A stretch of DNA of 64,000 nt from Chitinophagaceae bacterium (GTDB lineage Bacteria > Bacteroidota > Bacteroidia > Chitinophagales > Chitinophagaceae): contig JAMLHK010000014.1 in the NCBI GenBank assembly GCA_023957155.1, positions 1 through 64,000 on the forward strand. Direction: 5' to 3'. Positions within the stretch are counted from its first letter, which is position 1; the number at the start of each line of letters is the position of its first letter. The translations under genes were made by a program, and so were the position numbers. The notes under the pieces were generated by a model, which did no database searches, was not told the DNA's origin, and saw only the letters and a list, made by a program, of their open reading frames with translations. Positions 1 to 9,170 of this stretch are shown here, in pieces.

Positions 1-1
1 A

Positions 2-793
2 GAAGAGATCTTAAAAACAAAAGTTACGGTAGATGATAATCCGGATGGCAGGCAGCTGCTTTCCTTTAACAGCAATATTGAATTCCGCAATGTATATTTT
101 TCGTATGATGACGCGATTATCCTCAGGAATATCAACCTGGTGATCGGGAAGGGAAAAACGGTTGCCCTGGTGGGTTCTTCCGGTGCAGGCAAATCTACCC
201 TGGCCGACCTGGTGCCCCGCTTTCATGATGTAACCGGGGGAGAAGTGCTTATAGATGGCATCAATATTAAAGATTATTCCCTGTATGATGTTCGCAGCCT
301 GATGAGCATTGTTACCCAGGAGCCGATTCTTTTTAACGATACCATTGGCAATAATATAGCGCTCGGGCAGCCTGGCGCTACTCCCGAAGCCATTATTCGT
401 GCGGCAAAGATTGCCAATGCGCACGATTTCATTATTAAAAAAGAAGGTGGGTATAACAGCAATATTGGCGACAGGGGCACAAAGCTCAGCGGTGGTGAAA
501 GACAGCGGCTCACCATTGCAAGGGCCGTGCTCAAAAACCCCCCTATTCTTATATTAGACGAAGCCACTTCTTCCCTCGATACGGAAAGTGAAAGGCTGGT
601 GCAGGATGCGATCAATAATCTTATGGCCGACCGTACTTCCATTGTTATTGCCCACCGCCTGTCTACCGTCAGGCATGCCGACGAGATACTGGTACTGCAG
701 AAGGGGGAAATAGTAGAAAGGGGAACACACGACGAATTGCTTGCGCTTAACGGTATTTACCGGCGGCTGGTGGAAATGCAGGAAGTGAGGTGA
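2..793 (+). CDS. ABC transporter ATP-binding domain, MsbA-like exporter (5' truncated)
   Basis: C-terminal 263 residues of an ATP-binding cassette protein whose reading frame is open to the left edge, so its start and any membrane domain lie outside the window. All hallmarks of the nucleotide-binding domain are visible in order: Walker A GSSGAGKST from about fragment residue 58, Q-loop in IVTQEP, signature LSGGERQRL, Walker B ILILDEATSS and the switch histidine in IVIAHRLST. The LSGGERQRL signature and the short tail ending LVEMQEVR are typical of exporters that fuse the ATPase to six membrane helices, such as the lipid A flippase MsbA. Whether the substrate is lipid A, another lipid or a drug cannot be decided from this half. 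It is followed by a repeat-rich intergenic stretch and a gene on the other strand. Confidence 0.93.
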   Translation, partial: EEILKTKVTVDDNPDGRQLLSFNSNIEFRNVYFSYDDAIILRNINLVIGKGKTVALVGSSGAGKSTLADLVPRFHDVTGGEVLIDGINIKDYSLYDVRSLMSIVTQEPILFNDTIGNNIALGQPGATPEAIIRAAKIANAHDFIIKKEGGYNSNIGDRGTKLSGGERQRLTIARAVLKNPPILILDEATSSLDTESERLVQDAINNLMADRTSIVIAHRLSTVRHADEILVLQKGEIVERGTHDELLALNGIYRRLVEMQEVR

Positions 794-801
794 GAGGCAA
801 T

Positions 802-881
802 TTGAAAATTTGAAAATTTGAAAGTGTGAAAGTGTGAAAGTGTGGAAATATGAAAATGTGGGAATTTGAAAATTTGAAAAT
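802..881. repeat. Ten tandem octamers, consensus TTGAAAAT
   Basis: Ten consecutive 8-bp units (TTGAAAAT, TTGAAAGT, GTGAAAGT, GTGGAAAT and similar) start 8 bp after the ABC gene stop. The same octamer recurs between tRNA-Tyr and tRNA-Gly. The rest of the gap to 1083 is low-complexity GTTCTT/TTTG-rich sequence plus GCAGGCAGACCTTCTGCC near 1045, a dyad also seen in related form (CCTGCCGGCAGG) near 9295. No gene is visible in this gap. Confidence 0.85.
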
Positions 882-1083
882 GAAAAGAAGGAATATAAGG
901 CCGGGCTTTGCGCTTCGGATTTCGAGATTCCCGATTTGATATTGATTTTGGTTCTTGTCTTTTGTTATTTGGTTCTTCTCTTCGGATTTAGGGCTTGGGA
1001 CTTCGTGCTTTATAAGTTTGGAAGTTTATGGTTTTTAGCTGTCGGCAGGCAGACCTTCTGCCTTACACCCTCCACCTCATCCC

Positions 1084-1515
1084 TTATCTAAGCTTCTTTT
1101 CCATTACATAGTGAGGAACCGTTACTTCATAAAACTCGTTGCCTGAAATGGAATACCCGAATTTTTGATAAAACCCCACTGCCGATTTGCGGGCATGCAT
1201 GATTATGGTTTGATAGCCCCTGTCTCTTGCCACGTTTTCCGCGAAGTTCATGAGTGTGGCGCCTATGCCTTTTTTCTGAAGGTTGCTGCTCACGGCCATC
1301 TGGCGCAGCCTGCAGGTGTTGGCACCGGTACGGGTAAGCAGGCAGCAACCGATCAGCTTATCGTCTTCAAAAGCGCCGATCAGCACATCATCTTTTTCAC
1401 GATCCAGTTCTTCCGGATCAAAATACAGCCCCAGGGGTTTGCGCAGTATCTCATCCCGCAGCCGGATCATCTGGTGGTATTCTTTTGAATCGTGGTCAAT
1501 GATTTTTAAAGGCAT
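1084..1515 (-). CDS. GNAT family N-acetyltransferase
   Basis: A 143-residue single-domain protein of the GCN5-related acetyltransferase fold, which moves an acetyl group from acetyl-CoA to an amine. The acetyl-CoA binding motif A is clear: beta strand LRQMAVSS followed by QKKGIGATLM at residues 80-89 (Q/R-x-x-G-x-G/A), and the C-terminal GFYQKFGY segment is the usual motif B region. Size is normal for the family. The substrate is unknown; the closest general type is ElaA/YjcF-like. It is a monocistronic gene converging on the upstream ABC gene and divergent from acpP. Confidence 0.85.
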   Translation of the reverse strand: MPLKIIDHDSKEYHQMIRLRDEILRKPLGLYFDPEELDREKDDVLIGAFEDDKLIGCCLLTRTGANTCRLRQMAVSSNLQKKGIGATLMNFAENVARDRGYQTIIMHARKSAVGFYQKFGYSISGNEFYEVTVPHYVMEKKLR

Positions 1516-1678
1516 ACTATTGATTTACAGGGGTATGATCTAAAAATACAAAAAAAGCCGGAGAAACAGCGGCGTGTAATGTCATGAAAAGAAGGCTGCT
1601 GCCGCACTGTTGTACGGGATACTACTCCCGGCGGGAAGAAGCAAATGACTATCTTTTACCCACAAACTCAAATAGATA

Positions 1679-1707
1679 TTGTTTTTATCCCAAAAACTAT
1701 ATTTTTG
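1679..1707 (+). promoter_or_regulatory. Bacteroidota-type promoter for acpP-fabF
   Basis: TTG at 1679-1681 and TATTTTTG at 1700-1707, 18 bp apart, match the Bacteroidota sigma-A pattern TTTG-N19-TAnnTTTG. Predicted transcription start is near 1713, giving a leader of about 20 nt to the acpP ATG at 1736. Confidence 0.6.
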
Positions 1708-1735
1708 CACCCAGTATTAACCAAATTTTACAACC

Positions 1736-1972
1736 ATGTCTGACATTGCAACAAGAGTTAAGAAGATTATTGTTGACAAACTCGGTGTTGATGAAGCTGA
1801 GGTAACCCCTGAAGCATCTTTCACCAATGATCTGGGTGCTGATTCATTAGACACCGTAGAACTGATCATGGAATTCGAAAAAGAATTCAATATTTCCATT
1901 CCTGATGAGCAGGCTGAAACGATCACTACGGTAGGTCAGTCTATTGCTTATCTCGAAGAACACGCAAAGTAA
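1736..1972 (+). CDS. acpP: Acyl carrier protein
   Basis: A 78-residue acidic acyl carrier protein, the soluble scaffold that carries growing fatty acids on a phosphopantetheine arm. The attachment serine is S37 in the invariant [10 protein letters not shown] motif, and length and the [13 protein letters not shown] helix are typical. The ATG at 1736 follows a good promoter at 1679-1707. fabF begins 39 bp after the stop, the usual acpP-fabF arrangement, so they very likely form one transcript. Confidence 0.98.
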   Translation: MSDIATRVKKIIVDKLGVDEAEVTPEASFTNDLGADSLDTVELIMEFEKEFNISIPDEQAETITTVGQSIAYLEEHAK

Positions 1973-2011
1973 TTTTCTCCCCATTTCCACTGATCGCAGG
2001 CAAACTTGCTT

Positions 2012-3265
2012 ATGGATTTAAAAAGAGTTGTTGTAACCGGCATTGGCGCCCTGACCCCTTTGGGAAATTCTGTGTCCGAATATTGGCATGGACTTATTAA
2101 TGGTGTTTCAGGCGCTAATCCTATTACCTTATTTGACGCTTCAAAGTTCAAAACAAGGTTTGCCTGCGAATTAAAGCATTTTGAACCTACAGACTTTTTA
2201 GATAAAAAAGAAGCCCGTAAAATAGACCGCTTTACTCAAACCGCTTTGGTTTGCAGTGATGAGGCGGTGAAAAATGCCGGTATCAGCAAGGAAACGGTTA
2301 ACCCGGACAGGGTAGGGGTTATCTTTTCAAGCGGCATAGGCGGCTTAATTACTTTTCAGCAGGAAGTAACCGAATTTGCGAAAGGTGATGGCACTCCCCG
2401 GTTTAACCCTTTTTTTATACCCAAGATGATCCTGGATATTGCTGCAGGGCAAATATCTATGCGTCATGGCTTCCGCGGCCCTAATTATGCCGTGGTATCG
2501 GCTTGCGCCTCCTCTACCCATGCTATTATGGATGCTTTTAACCTGATCCGTTTAGGTAAGGCTGATATTATACTGGCAGGTGGAAGCGAAAGCGTGATTA
2601 AAGAAGCCGGTGTGGGAGGATTTAATGCCATGAAGGCGCTTAGCGAAAGGAATGATGATCCGCAAACGGCATCACGCCCGTTTGATAAAGACAGGGATGG
2701 TTTTGTGATTGGAGAGGGCGCCGGTATGCTGGTGCTTGAAAATCTGGATCACGCGATTGCCCGCGGTGCGCAGATCTTTGGCGAGATAGCCGGTGCAGGT
2801 GCTACGGCCGATGCCCATCATATTACCGCCCCGCACCCGGAAGGGCTGGGGGCTAAAAACGTTATGCTGGCTACCCTGAATGATGCCGGTATGAAACCGG
2901 AAGATATTGATTATATCAATGTTCACGGCACGTCAACTCCCTTAGGCGATATCTCCGAAGTTAAAGCTATCCAGGCTGTTTTTGGTGATCATGCCTATAA
3001 TCTCAATATCAGCTCCACAAAGTCAATGACGGGACACCTGCTCGGCGCAGCCGGTGTTATTGAAGCTATTGCCTGCGTGATGGCTGTAAAAAATGACATT
3101 GTTCCGCCAACCATCAATCATTTTACGGATGATGAGGGACTGGATCCCAAGCTTAATTTTACATTTTGGAAATCCCAGAAACGCACTGTCCGGGCAGCGT
3201 TGAGCAATACTTTTGGCTTCGGTGGACATAATGCTTCTGTAATTATTAAGAAATATTCTTCCTGA
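2012..3265 (+). CDS. fabF: 3-oxoacyl-[acyl-carrier-protein] synthase II
   Basis: Condensing enzyme of fatty acid elongation: it joins malonyl-ACP to an acyl-ACP with loss of CO2. The Cys-His-His catalytic set is present: C165 in VVSACASSTHA, H305 in NVHGTSTPLGD and H342 in SMTGHLLGAAG. The 417-residue length is normal. The frame is open from a TTG at 2006, but the ATG at 2012 gives the expected MDLKRVVVTG start with no extra residues and is preferred. It follows acpP and precedes rnc. Confidence 0.97.
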   Translation: MDLKRVVVTGIGALTPLGNSVSEYWHGLINGVSGANPITLFDASKFKTRFACELKHFEPTDFLDKKEARKIDRFTQTALVCSDEAVKNAGISKETVNPDRVGVIFSSGIGGLITFQQEVTEFAKGDGTPRFNPFFIPKMILDIAAGQISMRHGFRGPNYAVVSACASSTHAIMDAFNLIRLGKADIILAGGSESVIKEAGVGGFNAMKALSERNDDPQTASRPFDKDRDGFVIGEGAGMLVLENLDHAIARGAQIFGEIAGAGATADAHHITAPHPEGLGAKNVMLATLNDAGMKPEDIDYINVHGTSTPLGDISEVKAIQAVFGDHAYNLNISSTKSMTGHLLGAAGVIEAIACVMAVKNDIVPPTINHFTDDEGLDPKLNFTFWKSQKRTVRAALSNTFGFGGHNASVIIKKYSS

Positions 3266-3314
3266 TTTTGGCGTTAGATCAATGCGTGGGGCAAACTTTT
3301 TTACGGTGTTGCCT

Positions 3315-3322
3315 TACTTTTG
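3315..3322 (+). promoter_or_regulatory. -7 element upstream of rnc
   Basis: TACTTTTG matches TAnnTTTG exactly and lies 37 bp before the GTG chosen for rnc. No convincing TTTG was found at the -33 position, so this is a partial match. Confidence 0.4.
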
Positions 3323-3358
3323 TGGTACATTAGTCCTAAAATTATTCTTTTAGAATAG

Positions 3359-4084
3359 GTGCGGTATTTTATTCAATATCTTAGATTAGACAAAACCAGC
3401 CGGTACTTCTACAAACAATTATGTAATGTACTCGGTTTTGCCCCCGGTACGCTTTCTCTGTATAAAACCGCCTTAAGCCATCGTTCCATAAAAGAAAGTA
3501 CAGACGAAAATAATGAACGCCTCGAATACCTTGGCGATGCAATTCTCAGTGGTATTGTGGCAGACTATCTTTTTAGAAGATATCCCTATAAAGGGGAAGG
3601 TTTTTTAACGGAAATGAGAAGCAAGATGGTAAACCGTCAAACGCTTAATGAGATAGCCGTTAAAATGGGGCTGAAAAAAATCACCATCTATAATAAAAGC
3701 GATGGTTCATTAAAAGTGAGCCAGATATTTGGCAACACGCTGGAAGCCCTGGTAGGAGCCATATATACCGACAAGGGATTTGAGCAAACGAAACAATGGG
3801 TTTTAAACCGCATGATCATACCCTATATGTTTATTGAAGACCTGGAAACCCTGGAAATCAATCATAAGAATAAACTGTACGGCTGGGCAAATAAAAACGG
3901 GAAGAACCTGGAATTTGAAACCCTGGAAGAACGTTTTGAAAATGGTAGGCGCTTATTTACGGTAGGCGCCGTAGTGAATGGAGAATTATTAGCCGAAGGA
4001 AAAGCATATAATAAAAAAGATGCCAGCCAGATTGCCAGCCAGATTGCCGTAGACAAATTAGGGCTGGGGAAAATAGATGATTAA
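3359..4084 (+). CDS. rnc: Ribonuclease III
   Basis: Double-strand-specific endoribonuclease that processes rRNA precursors and structured mRNAs. The RNase III signature ERLEYLGDAIL lies at residues 53-63, containing the metal-binding E56 and D60. A second acidic cluster follows in GNTLEALVGAIYTDKG. The C-terminal part, from about residue 165 (HKNKLYGWANKNG to the A-rich ASQIASQIAVDKL), is the double-stranded RNA-binding domain. At 241 residues it is normal size. The start used is GTG at 3359; no in-frame ATG lies closer to the domain, and the N-terminus before residue 20 is not conserved, so the exact start is uncertain. Confidence 0.95.
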   Translation: MRYFIQYLRLDKTSRYFYKQLCNVLGFAPGTLSLYKTALSHRSIKESTDENNERLEYLGDAILSGIVADYLFRRYPYKGEGFLTEMRSKMVNRQTLNEIAVKMGLKKITIYNKSDGSLKVSQIFGNTLEALVGAIYTDKGFEQTKQWVLNRMIIPYMFIEDLETLEINHKNKLYGWANKNGKNLEFETLEERFENGRRLFTVGAVVNGELLAEGKAYNKKDASQIASQIAVDKLGLGKIDD

Positions 4085-4310
4085 TATAGCTTCTCTCATT
4101 TTGTAATATGTCTCCTCTCTTCCTGATCCTCGCCTTTCCGGAATTTTTTCTCCCCTTAGTATAAAATATTCGTTTACCGGGATAAAAAGCTGTTCACCTT
4201 GTTGCTATAACCCCGATATATAAGCAGAATCGTTACCCTGCAAAACCGTTGTCTTTGTACAGGCACATATAACTAAAAATAGTATCTTCATTAAAAAAGA
4301 TACTAACGTT

Positions 4311-4868
4311 TTGGAACCGATTACAGACCTGACAACCGAAACTCCTGAATACTTGTTAAAGAGAGTATATGCCGATAATCTCCCGTGGCTGGAGAATTAT
4401 ATTCGCCGGTATTCCGGCAATGAGTCCGATGCCCGGGATATTTTTCAGGAAAGCGTTGCTGCGGCTTGGATAAACCTGAAGGAAGGACGGTTTAAGGGAG
4501 ATGCTGCACAGTTTAACGCATACTTACGACAGATATGTAAGTTTAAATGGATAAACCAGTTGCGGTCGGGTGGCCGGAATAAGATTGTGTATGATGATGC
4601 ATTGCTTCAGGCAGAAATGGCAGCGGATGATTTTGATATAGTTAAAGAGCAGCTATATCGTGCCGGTCTCCTGCAAAAGGGCTTTGCAAAGCTGGGTGAA
4701 AAATGCAGACAGGTATTGCGGTTATTTTACTACAGGCGTACGTCATTGAGTGAAATTGCCAACGCTATGGGGAATACGGAAGAAAGTATAAAAACCATCA
4801 AATATCGCTGTATGGTTCAGCTGAGAAAATATTTTTTAGAAGAAATGAAAGGGAATGACACATTATAA
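4311..4868 (+). CDS. ECF-type RNA polymerase sigma factor
   Basis: A 185-residue extracytoplasmic-function sigma factor. Region 2 runs from about residue 15 to 80, with DARDIFQESVAAAWINL as the helix that binds core polymerase and the FNAYLRQICKFKWINQLRS segment that recognises the -10 box. Region 4 is a helix-turn-helix near the end (SLSEIANAMGNTEESIKTIKYRC). The frame needs a TTG start at 4311, since no in-frame ATG is available early. It overlaps the next gene by 14 bp, a typical sigma/anti-sigma arrangement. A weak -7-like TGTCTTTG lies at 4250-4257. The regulated genes are unknown, but the two genes downstream are the obvious candidates. Confidence 0.9.
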   Translation: MEPITDLTTETPEYLLKRVYADNLPWLENYIRRYSGNESDARDIFQESVAAAWINLKEGRFKGDAAQFNAYLRQICKFKWINQLRSGGRNKIVYDDALLQAEMAADDFDIVKEQLYRAGLLQKGFAKLGEKCRQVLRLFYYRRTSLSEIANAMGNTEESIKTIKYRCMVQLRKYFLEEMKGNDTL

Positions 4869-5583
4869 AGACCATATTGATAAAGCACTTTTTGAACGGA
4901 TAGAGTCCTACCTCGATCAAACCATGGATATCGTTGAACGCGCGGCGTTTGAGCGGGAGATGGACGCCGATGAAATGCTCAGGAATGAAGTGGTACTGCA
5001 GCGCCGTTTAATAGCCGCAGCAGAAACTTTTTCTCATACTGATGAAAGTGTGGAAAAAGCCGGGCACTTACGCTCCGCTCCGGTAAAAAAAATGAGGTAT
5101 TGGATATGGTATGCGGCAGCAGCTGTTTTTCTTGCAGTTATCTGGTTTTATACCGGCAATACTAACACTCCGGATAAGCTTTTTGCCCGGTATTTTATTC
5201 CTGATGCCGGGTTACCTGTAGTAATGAGCGGGGTAGAAGATAATTATGATTTCTATAACGGGATGGTCAGCTACAAAGAAGGGGAATATGCTAAAGCGAT
5301 AGAAATATGGAAGGGACTGTATGATGAAAATACGCCTAATGATACCCTCCGGTATTTTATAGGGATAGCCTGTCTGAATGACAATAACCCGGATGCGATT
5401 GCTTATTTATTACCGGTTGCGGAAAATGAAAATAGCCGGTGGAAGCCCAAAGCAATATGGTATCTGGCTCTTGCTTATTTAAAATTTGACAGAAAGGAAG
5501 ATGCTGTGATCTGGCTTCGGAAGATTAAAGATGATGAGCAGGCAACGATGCTGATAAAGGATATTGAAAATCTGTTACCTTAA
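4855..5583 (+). CDS. Membrane anti-sigma-like protein with periplasmic TPR region
   Basis: A 242-residue protein with one membrane helix at residues 82-100 (WIWYAAAAVFLAVIWFYTG). The N-terminal cytoplasmic part has the look of an anti-sigma domain without zinc ligands: RIESYLDQTMDIVERAAFE followed by an acidic helix and a QRRLIAAAE helix. The C-terminal part (about 120-242) contains helical tetratricopeptide-like pairs such as YNGMVSYKEGEYAKAIEIW and AIWYLALAYLKFDRKEDAVIW, predicted to lie in the periplasm. Its 14-bp overlap with the sigma gene and the 3-bp gap to the CHAT gene suggest translational coupling. Anti-sigma activity is inferred from layout and topology, not from a diagnostic motif. 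Confidence 0.7.
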   Translation: MTHYKDHIDKALFERIESYLDQTMDIVERAAFEREMDADEMLRNEVVLQRRLIAAAETFSHTDESVEKAGHLRSAPVKKMRYWIWYAAAAVFLAVIWFYTGNTNTPDKLFARYFIPDAGLPVVMSGVEDNYDFYNGMVSYKEGEYAKAIEIWKGLYDENTPNDTLRYFIGIACLNDNNPDAIAYLLPVAENENSRWKPKAIWYLALAYLKFDRKEDAVIWLRKIKDDEQATMLIKDIENLLP

Positions 5584-5586
5584 ATT

Positions 5587-8500
5587 ATGCTGATACGCTG
5601 GTTGCTGATAATAGGTATCCTGTTAATGGGAAAAAGTAATTTTGCCCAGTATAGCAGTTACTCAAAGTCGGTAGAAGCCTACCGCAACCTGCAATATGAC
5701 AGCGCACTGATTTATATTGATGATGCCATCCGTTATTTTGAGAAGCAACAAAACAAAGACAGCCTGGTATTTGCCTCTGTGCATAAGGCAGATATGATCT
5801 GGTCTCAAAAAGGTATCCAGCCTGCCCTCCGCCTGCTCGATCATATACTAAAGACGGCTGCAGATTTGCCTCCTAACAGTATTGCAAGAGTAGCTGTATT
5901 AAACAAAAAAGCGCAGATACATGTACATAATGCGGAAGTGGAAACAGGTAAAAAATATTTTTTACAGGCCCTGGCGCATATACCGGCAAATGCAACGCCC
6001 AACGCTGTTTACGGAAATTTATATAACAATGTTTCCTGGTTGTATTTAGAGCTGCAGGATTTTACTCCTGCCTTGCAGTATGCCGGGGAGTCCAGGCGCA
6101 TCAATGAGTACCTGTATGGAAAGGATGCACGGCAGTTGATCGGGGTATACCAGACGCTAATGCTGATTGCACACGATGCAGGCTGGTTTGCCCAGTCGGA
6201 GGAATATGGAATGGAAATGTTGCGTCTCGCCAATCTTAATCTCCCACCCGATCACCCCAATAAGGGATTGGCGCATAATGACCTGGGTACTTTATATGAA
6301 AGTATGCACCGGATGGATGAAGCTATTTTTCACCGGCAACGAATGGTGGATATCATTCAGCGCGACTATATGAAACACAAAAATCCCCAGTTGCTGGCCA
6401 TAGCGTATAATAATATGGGGAACCTGTATAGTACAATGGGAGAGCTGCAACTGGCAGAAGAATATTTCAAAAAAGCGATGCAGCTGCATGAGATCAATTA
6501 CGGTTCTTCGGGAGCCGGTTTTGTACGGCCATTAGTACATCTTGCCAATGCAAAGCGGGAGCTTGCCGATTATGATGGATCAGCACAGTTGTATGCACGT
6601 GCATATCGCTTACAACAGGAAGTGGCGCCCACAGACTGGCGTAATATGGCCTATGTGGAAAGTCAGTTTGGAGATCTTTTTTTTGCCAAAAAGAATTATC
6701 ATGAGGCAGAGATCTTTTATAAAAAAGCGCTTGCAAATAATCAAAAAGCAGGGATTACCCATACCAGCATTGTAGACCAAACCTGGACTACCCTGGGTGA
6801 AACCTATGCCCGTTCGGGTCGTACTGATGAGGCTTTGCTGTTGCTGAATAATGTACTGGGCAGGTATAAAGCCATGTTTCCCCGGGGTAATATTGTAATT
6901 GCCGGGCAATTTAATAAAATAAGCCAGGCTTATTTGCTAAACAACCAGCCGGAGCCGGCACTGCGTTACTCTGATAGCGTTTTTCTTGAATTGCTGCAGG
7001 TACCGGTGCTCCCGGATAGCCAATGGATACAGCAGTTACCTTACGATCATCATATTATACTCTATCTCCGGCATCGTTCGGATATTGAGTCGGCCTTATA
7101 TAAAAAAACGGGTAAATTATCAGCATTAGAGAATAATATTATCATTGCCGGCCAGTACGGCCATTTCCTTCAGAGAAGTTTGCCGGCATTGAGAACACAG
7201 GCTACGCTTATTCAACTGGCAAAGCAACACAGGGAAATTTACAATAATGCCATTGAATCCTGCTGGAAACTATATGAGCAAACCAACCGGGAAGCTTACC
7301 TCGAAAAAGCTTTTGAGTTTGCGGAAAGAAGCAGGGCTTTGTTGCTGCGGCTTTCTGCTAATAATATCATGATTGATGCCAGCCGTACCAGCCGGGATAC
7401 CACAGAAATAGAGGATATGTATTGGAGAAAGCGGATCAGTTCGCTGAATACCCAATATCTTGATAGCGATAAGAAAAGCGATTCGCTGCTGACGCTTCTT
7501 ACCACTTCCATGGAAGCCTACTATCATTTTCAGGACAGTGTGCTTCGTTCGGGTGGAGAGGCGGTAAAGAAAAAGTATAGTCTTGATCCGGCAGGGATAT
7601 CGGATATACAGAAAAGGTTACGTAAACACCATCAGACATTAATTCAATATGCCGTGACGGACGGATATATTTTTGCTTTTGTGTTAAATGGCGACCGGTT
7701 TATTGTACACCGGATACCTGCCGGTGTACTGCAGGAAATAGATGGCTTAAAACACCTGTATAATATTGACCCGGAAAAATTCAGCACAGCCGCTTCACGG
7801 TTATACGAATCGCTTATCCGTCCGGTTGAACAGTATATTGCTTCCGATAAGCTGGTTATTATACCTGATGGGGAATTGTTTTACCTCAATTTTGAAATAT
7901 TACTTTCTGACAGTACAGAGAAGCGTTTCAGTAAAATGAAATACCTTCTTCATCGCTATGAAATATCGTACCAGCTGATGGCTACGGTACAGGGTAAACC
8001 GGGGCGGAACAGGGATAAAAAAGCTATGCTGATGACCCCTGTATTCACCGATGCGATGAAAAAAGCCTACTTAGAATCAATAGGAGATTCTTCGCTGGCC
8101 GACCGCCAGTACTTCAGCTTATTGCGTCAGCCTTTTGCCATCAGGGCGGCAAAACAGATCGGGAAATATATTCAGAATGACCTGTTTGCCGAACAGGCTG
8201 CTGTGGAAAGCGTATTCAGACAAACGGCGGAGCGATACGATGTTCTTCATTTAGGCACACATGCCGAGGTAAATAATGCAGCGCCCCTTCAGTCGCGCTT
8301 CTTCCTGGCAAAGCAACTGTCGGACGACTCAACGGCAGGTAACGATGATGGTTACCTGCATGCGTATGAGATCTATGCCATGCAGCTGCAGTCCGACCTG
8401 GCAGTGCTTACAGCCTGTGAAACCGGTGCCGGTAACTGGAGTGAGGGTGAAGGGGTGATGTCTCTGGCGCATAGCTTTATGTATGCCGGTTGTCCTTCTG

Positions 8501-8796
8501 TTGTTATGAGTTTGTGGAAAATTGATGAAAAAGCCAGCGCAGACATTATTGCCGCATTCTATAAATATTTATCTGCCGGCAAAACCAAAAGCGAAGCGCT
8601 GCGGTTAGCCAAGCTCCAGCATATACAGGCCGATGAGAGCATCTCATCTCATCCCTATTTTTGGGCCGGTATGACACTTATGGGGAGTGAAGAGCCCGTG
8701 TATACCTCTTCTTTAACAGGCAGATGGCTATGGGTTTTGGGAGGGCTGCTGCTTACCGTGCTGTCCTGGTATTTTCTTTCCCGGAAGAAGCGCTGA
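5587..8796 (+). CDS. Exported TPR-CHAT protein (caspase-like protease domain)
   Basis: A 1069-residue protein with an N-terminal signal peptide (cleavage likely after NFAQ, about residue 21), many tetratricopeptide repeats over roughly residues 25-480, a helical linker, and a C-terminal CHAT domain from about 760 to 1030. The caspase-type dyad is intact: H892 in VLHLGTHAEV and C944 in VLTACETGAG, followed by the usual EGVMSLAHSFMYAGCPSVVM segment. One membrane helix at about 1045-1063 and a basic SRKKR tail end the protein. That topology places TPRs and protease in the periplasm. CHAT domains are clan CD peptidases related to separase and HetF. It starts 3 bp after the anti-sigma-like gene, so the three genes are one operon. 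Confidence 0.85.
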   Translation: MLIRWLLIIGILLMGKSNFAQYSSYSKSVEAYRNLQYDSALIYIDDAIRYFEKQQNKDSLVFASVHKADMIWSQKGIQPALRLLDHILKTAADLPPNSIARVAVLNKKAQIHVHNAEVETGKKYFLQALAHIPANATPNAVYGNLYNNVSWLYLELQDFTPALQYAGESRRINEYLYGKDARQLIGVYQTLMLIAHDAGWFAQSEEYGMEMLRLANLNLPPDHPNKGLAHNDLGTLYESMHRMDEAIFHRQRMVDIIQRDYMKHKNPQLLAIAYNNMGNLYSTMGELQLAEEYFKKAMQLHEINYGSSGAGFVRPLVHLANAKRELADYDGSAQLYARAYRLQQEVAPTDWRNMAYVESQFGDLFFAKKNYHEAEIFYKKALANNQKAGITHTSIVDQTWTTLGETYARSGRTDEALLLLNNVLGRYKAMFPRGNIVIAGQFNKISQAYLLNNQPEPALRYSDSVFLELLQVPVLPDSQWIQQLPYDHHIILYLRHRSDIESALYKKTGKLSALENNIIIAGQYGHFLQRSLPALRTQATLIQLAKQHREIYNNAIESCWKLYEQTNREAYLEKAFEFAERSRALLLRLSANNIMIDASRTSRDTTEIEDMYWRKRISSLNTQYLDSDKKSDSLLTLLTTSMEAYYHFQDSVLRSGGEAVKKKYSLDPAGISDIQKRLRKHHQTLIQYAVTDGYIFAFVLNGDRFIVHRIPAGVLQEIDGLKHLYNIDPEKFSTAASRLYESLIRPVEQYIASDKLVIIPDGELFYLNFEILLSDSTEKRFSKMKYLLHRYEISYQLMATVQGKPGRNRDKKAMLMTPVFTDAMKKAYLESIGDSSLADRQYFSLLRQPFAIRAAKQIGKYIQNDLFAEQAAVESVFRQTAERYDVLHLGTHAEVNNAAPLQSRFFLAKQLSDDSTAGNDDGYLHAYEIYAMQLQSDLAVLTACETGAGNWSEGEGVMSLAHSFMYAGCPSVVMSLWKIDEKASADIIAAFYKYLSAGKTKSEALRLAKLQHIQADESISSHPYFWAGMTLMGSEEPVYTSSLTGRWLWVLGGLLLTVLSWYFLSRKKR

Positions 8797-8867
8797 TTTT
8801 TTTCAGGAAAACTGTCTTTTGCTGTTCACCCCGCCACCACCAGGTTGATATAGCAGTATAAACATGA

Positions 8868-9107
8868 CAGGGCGGTACGAAATTATTAAAGGTGGCAGGT
8901 ACATTGCAGCAAGGTGGCTCAACCGGTGAGATCGAACTTGATAAGTCGGCACTCAATGTATATTTCTTTTACGATGAAAACGGTAAAACGTATGGCACAC
9001 TGTATAGCTTCAGCATTATGCATGGAACATCCAACAACTGGGAGCTCACCAGCAATGTTATTTTTGCTGAGGTAGCCAAATCCGGTAAGTTCTACCCGAA
9101 ATAGCAA
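8868..9107 (+). pseudogene. Short orphan fragment, possible 3' remnant of a lost gene
   Basis: An open frame begins right after a TGA at 8865 and ends at the TAG at 9105-9107. It encodes about 79 residues with a soluble beta-rich look (LNVYFFYDENGKTYGTLYSF) and no credible start: the first candidate is GTG 8892, with no promoter or ribosome site. No family is recognised. It looks like the tail of a larger gene whose front is gone, though a genuine small gene cannot be excluded. It lies in the 540-bp gap between the CHAT gene and the isomerase-like gene, which otherwise holds only a terminator and a GCAGGCAGG repeat. Confidence 0.35.
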
Positions 9108-9170
9108 TACTTTTATCTGTTCACTTCGGTTATCCGTTGCAGTATTCTAAAAATGATCGGTATGTATTAT

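Noticed and set aside
5587-8796. Craspase (type III-E) TPR-CHAT
   Set aside because: The domain types match but there is no cas gene, and a signal peptide and membrane anchor are present.
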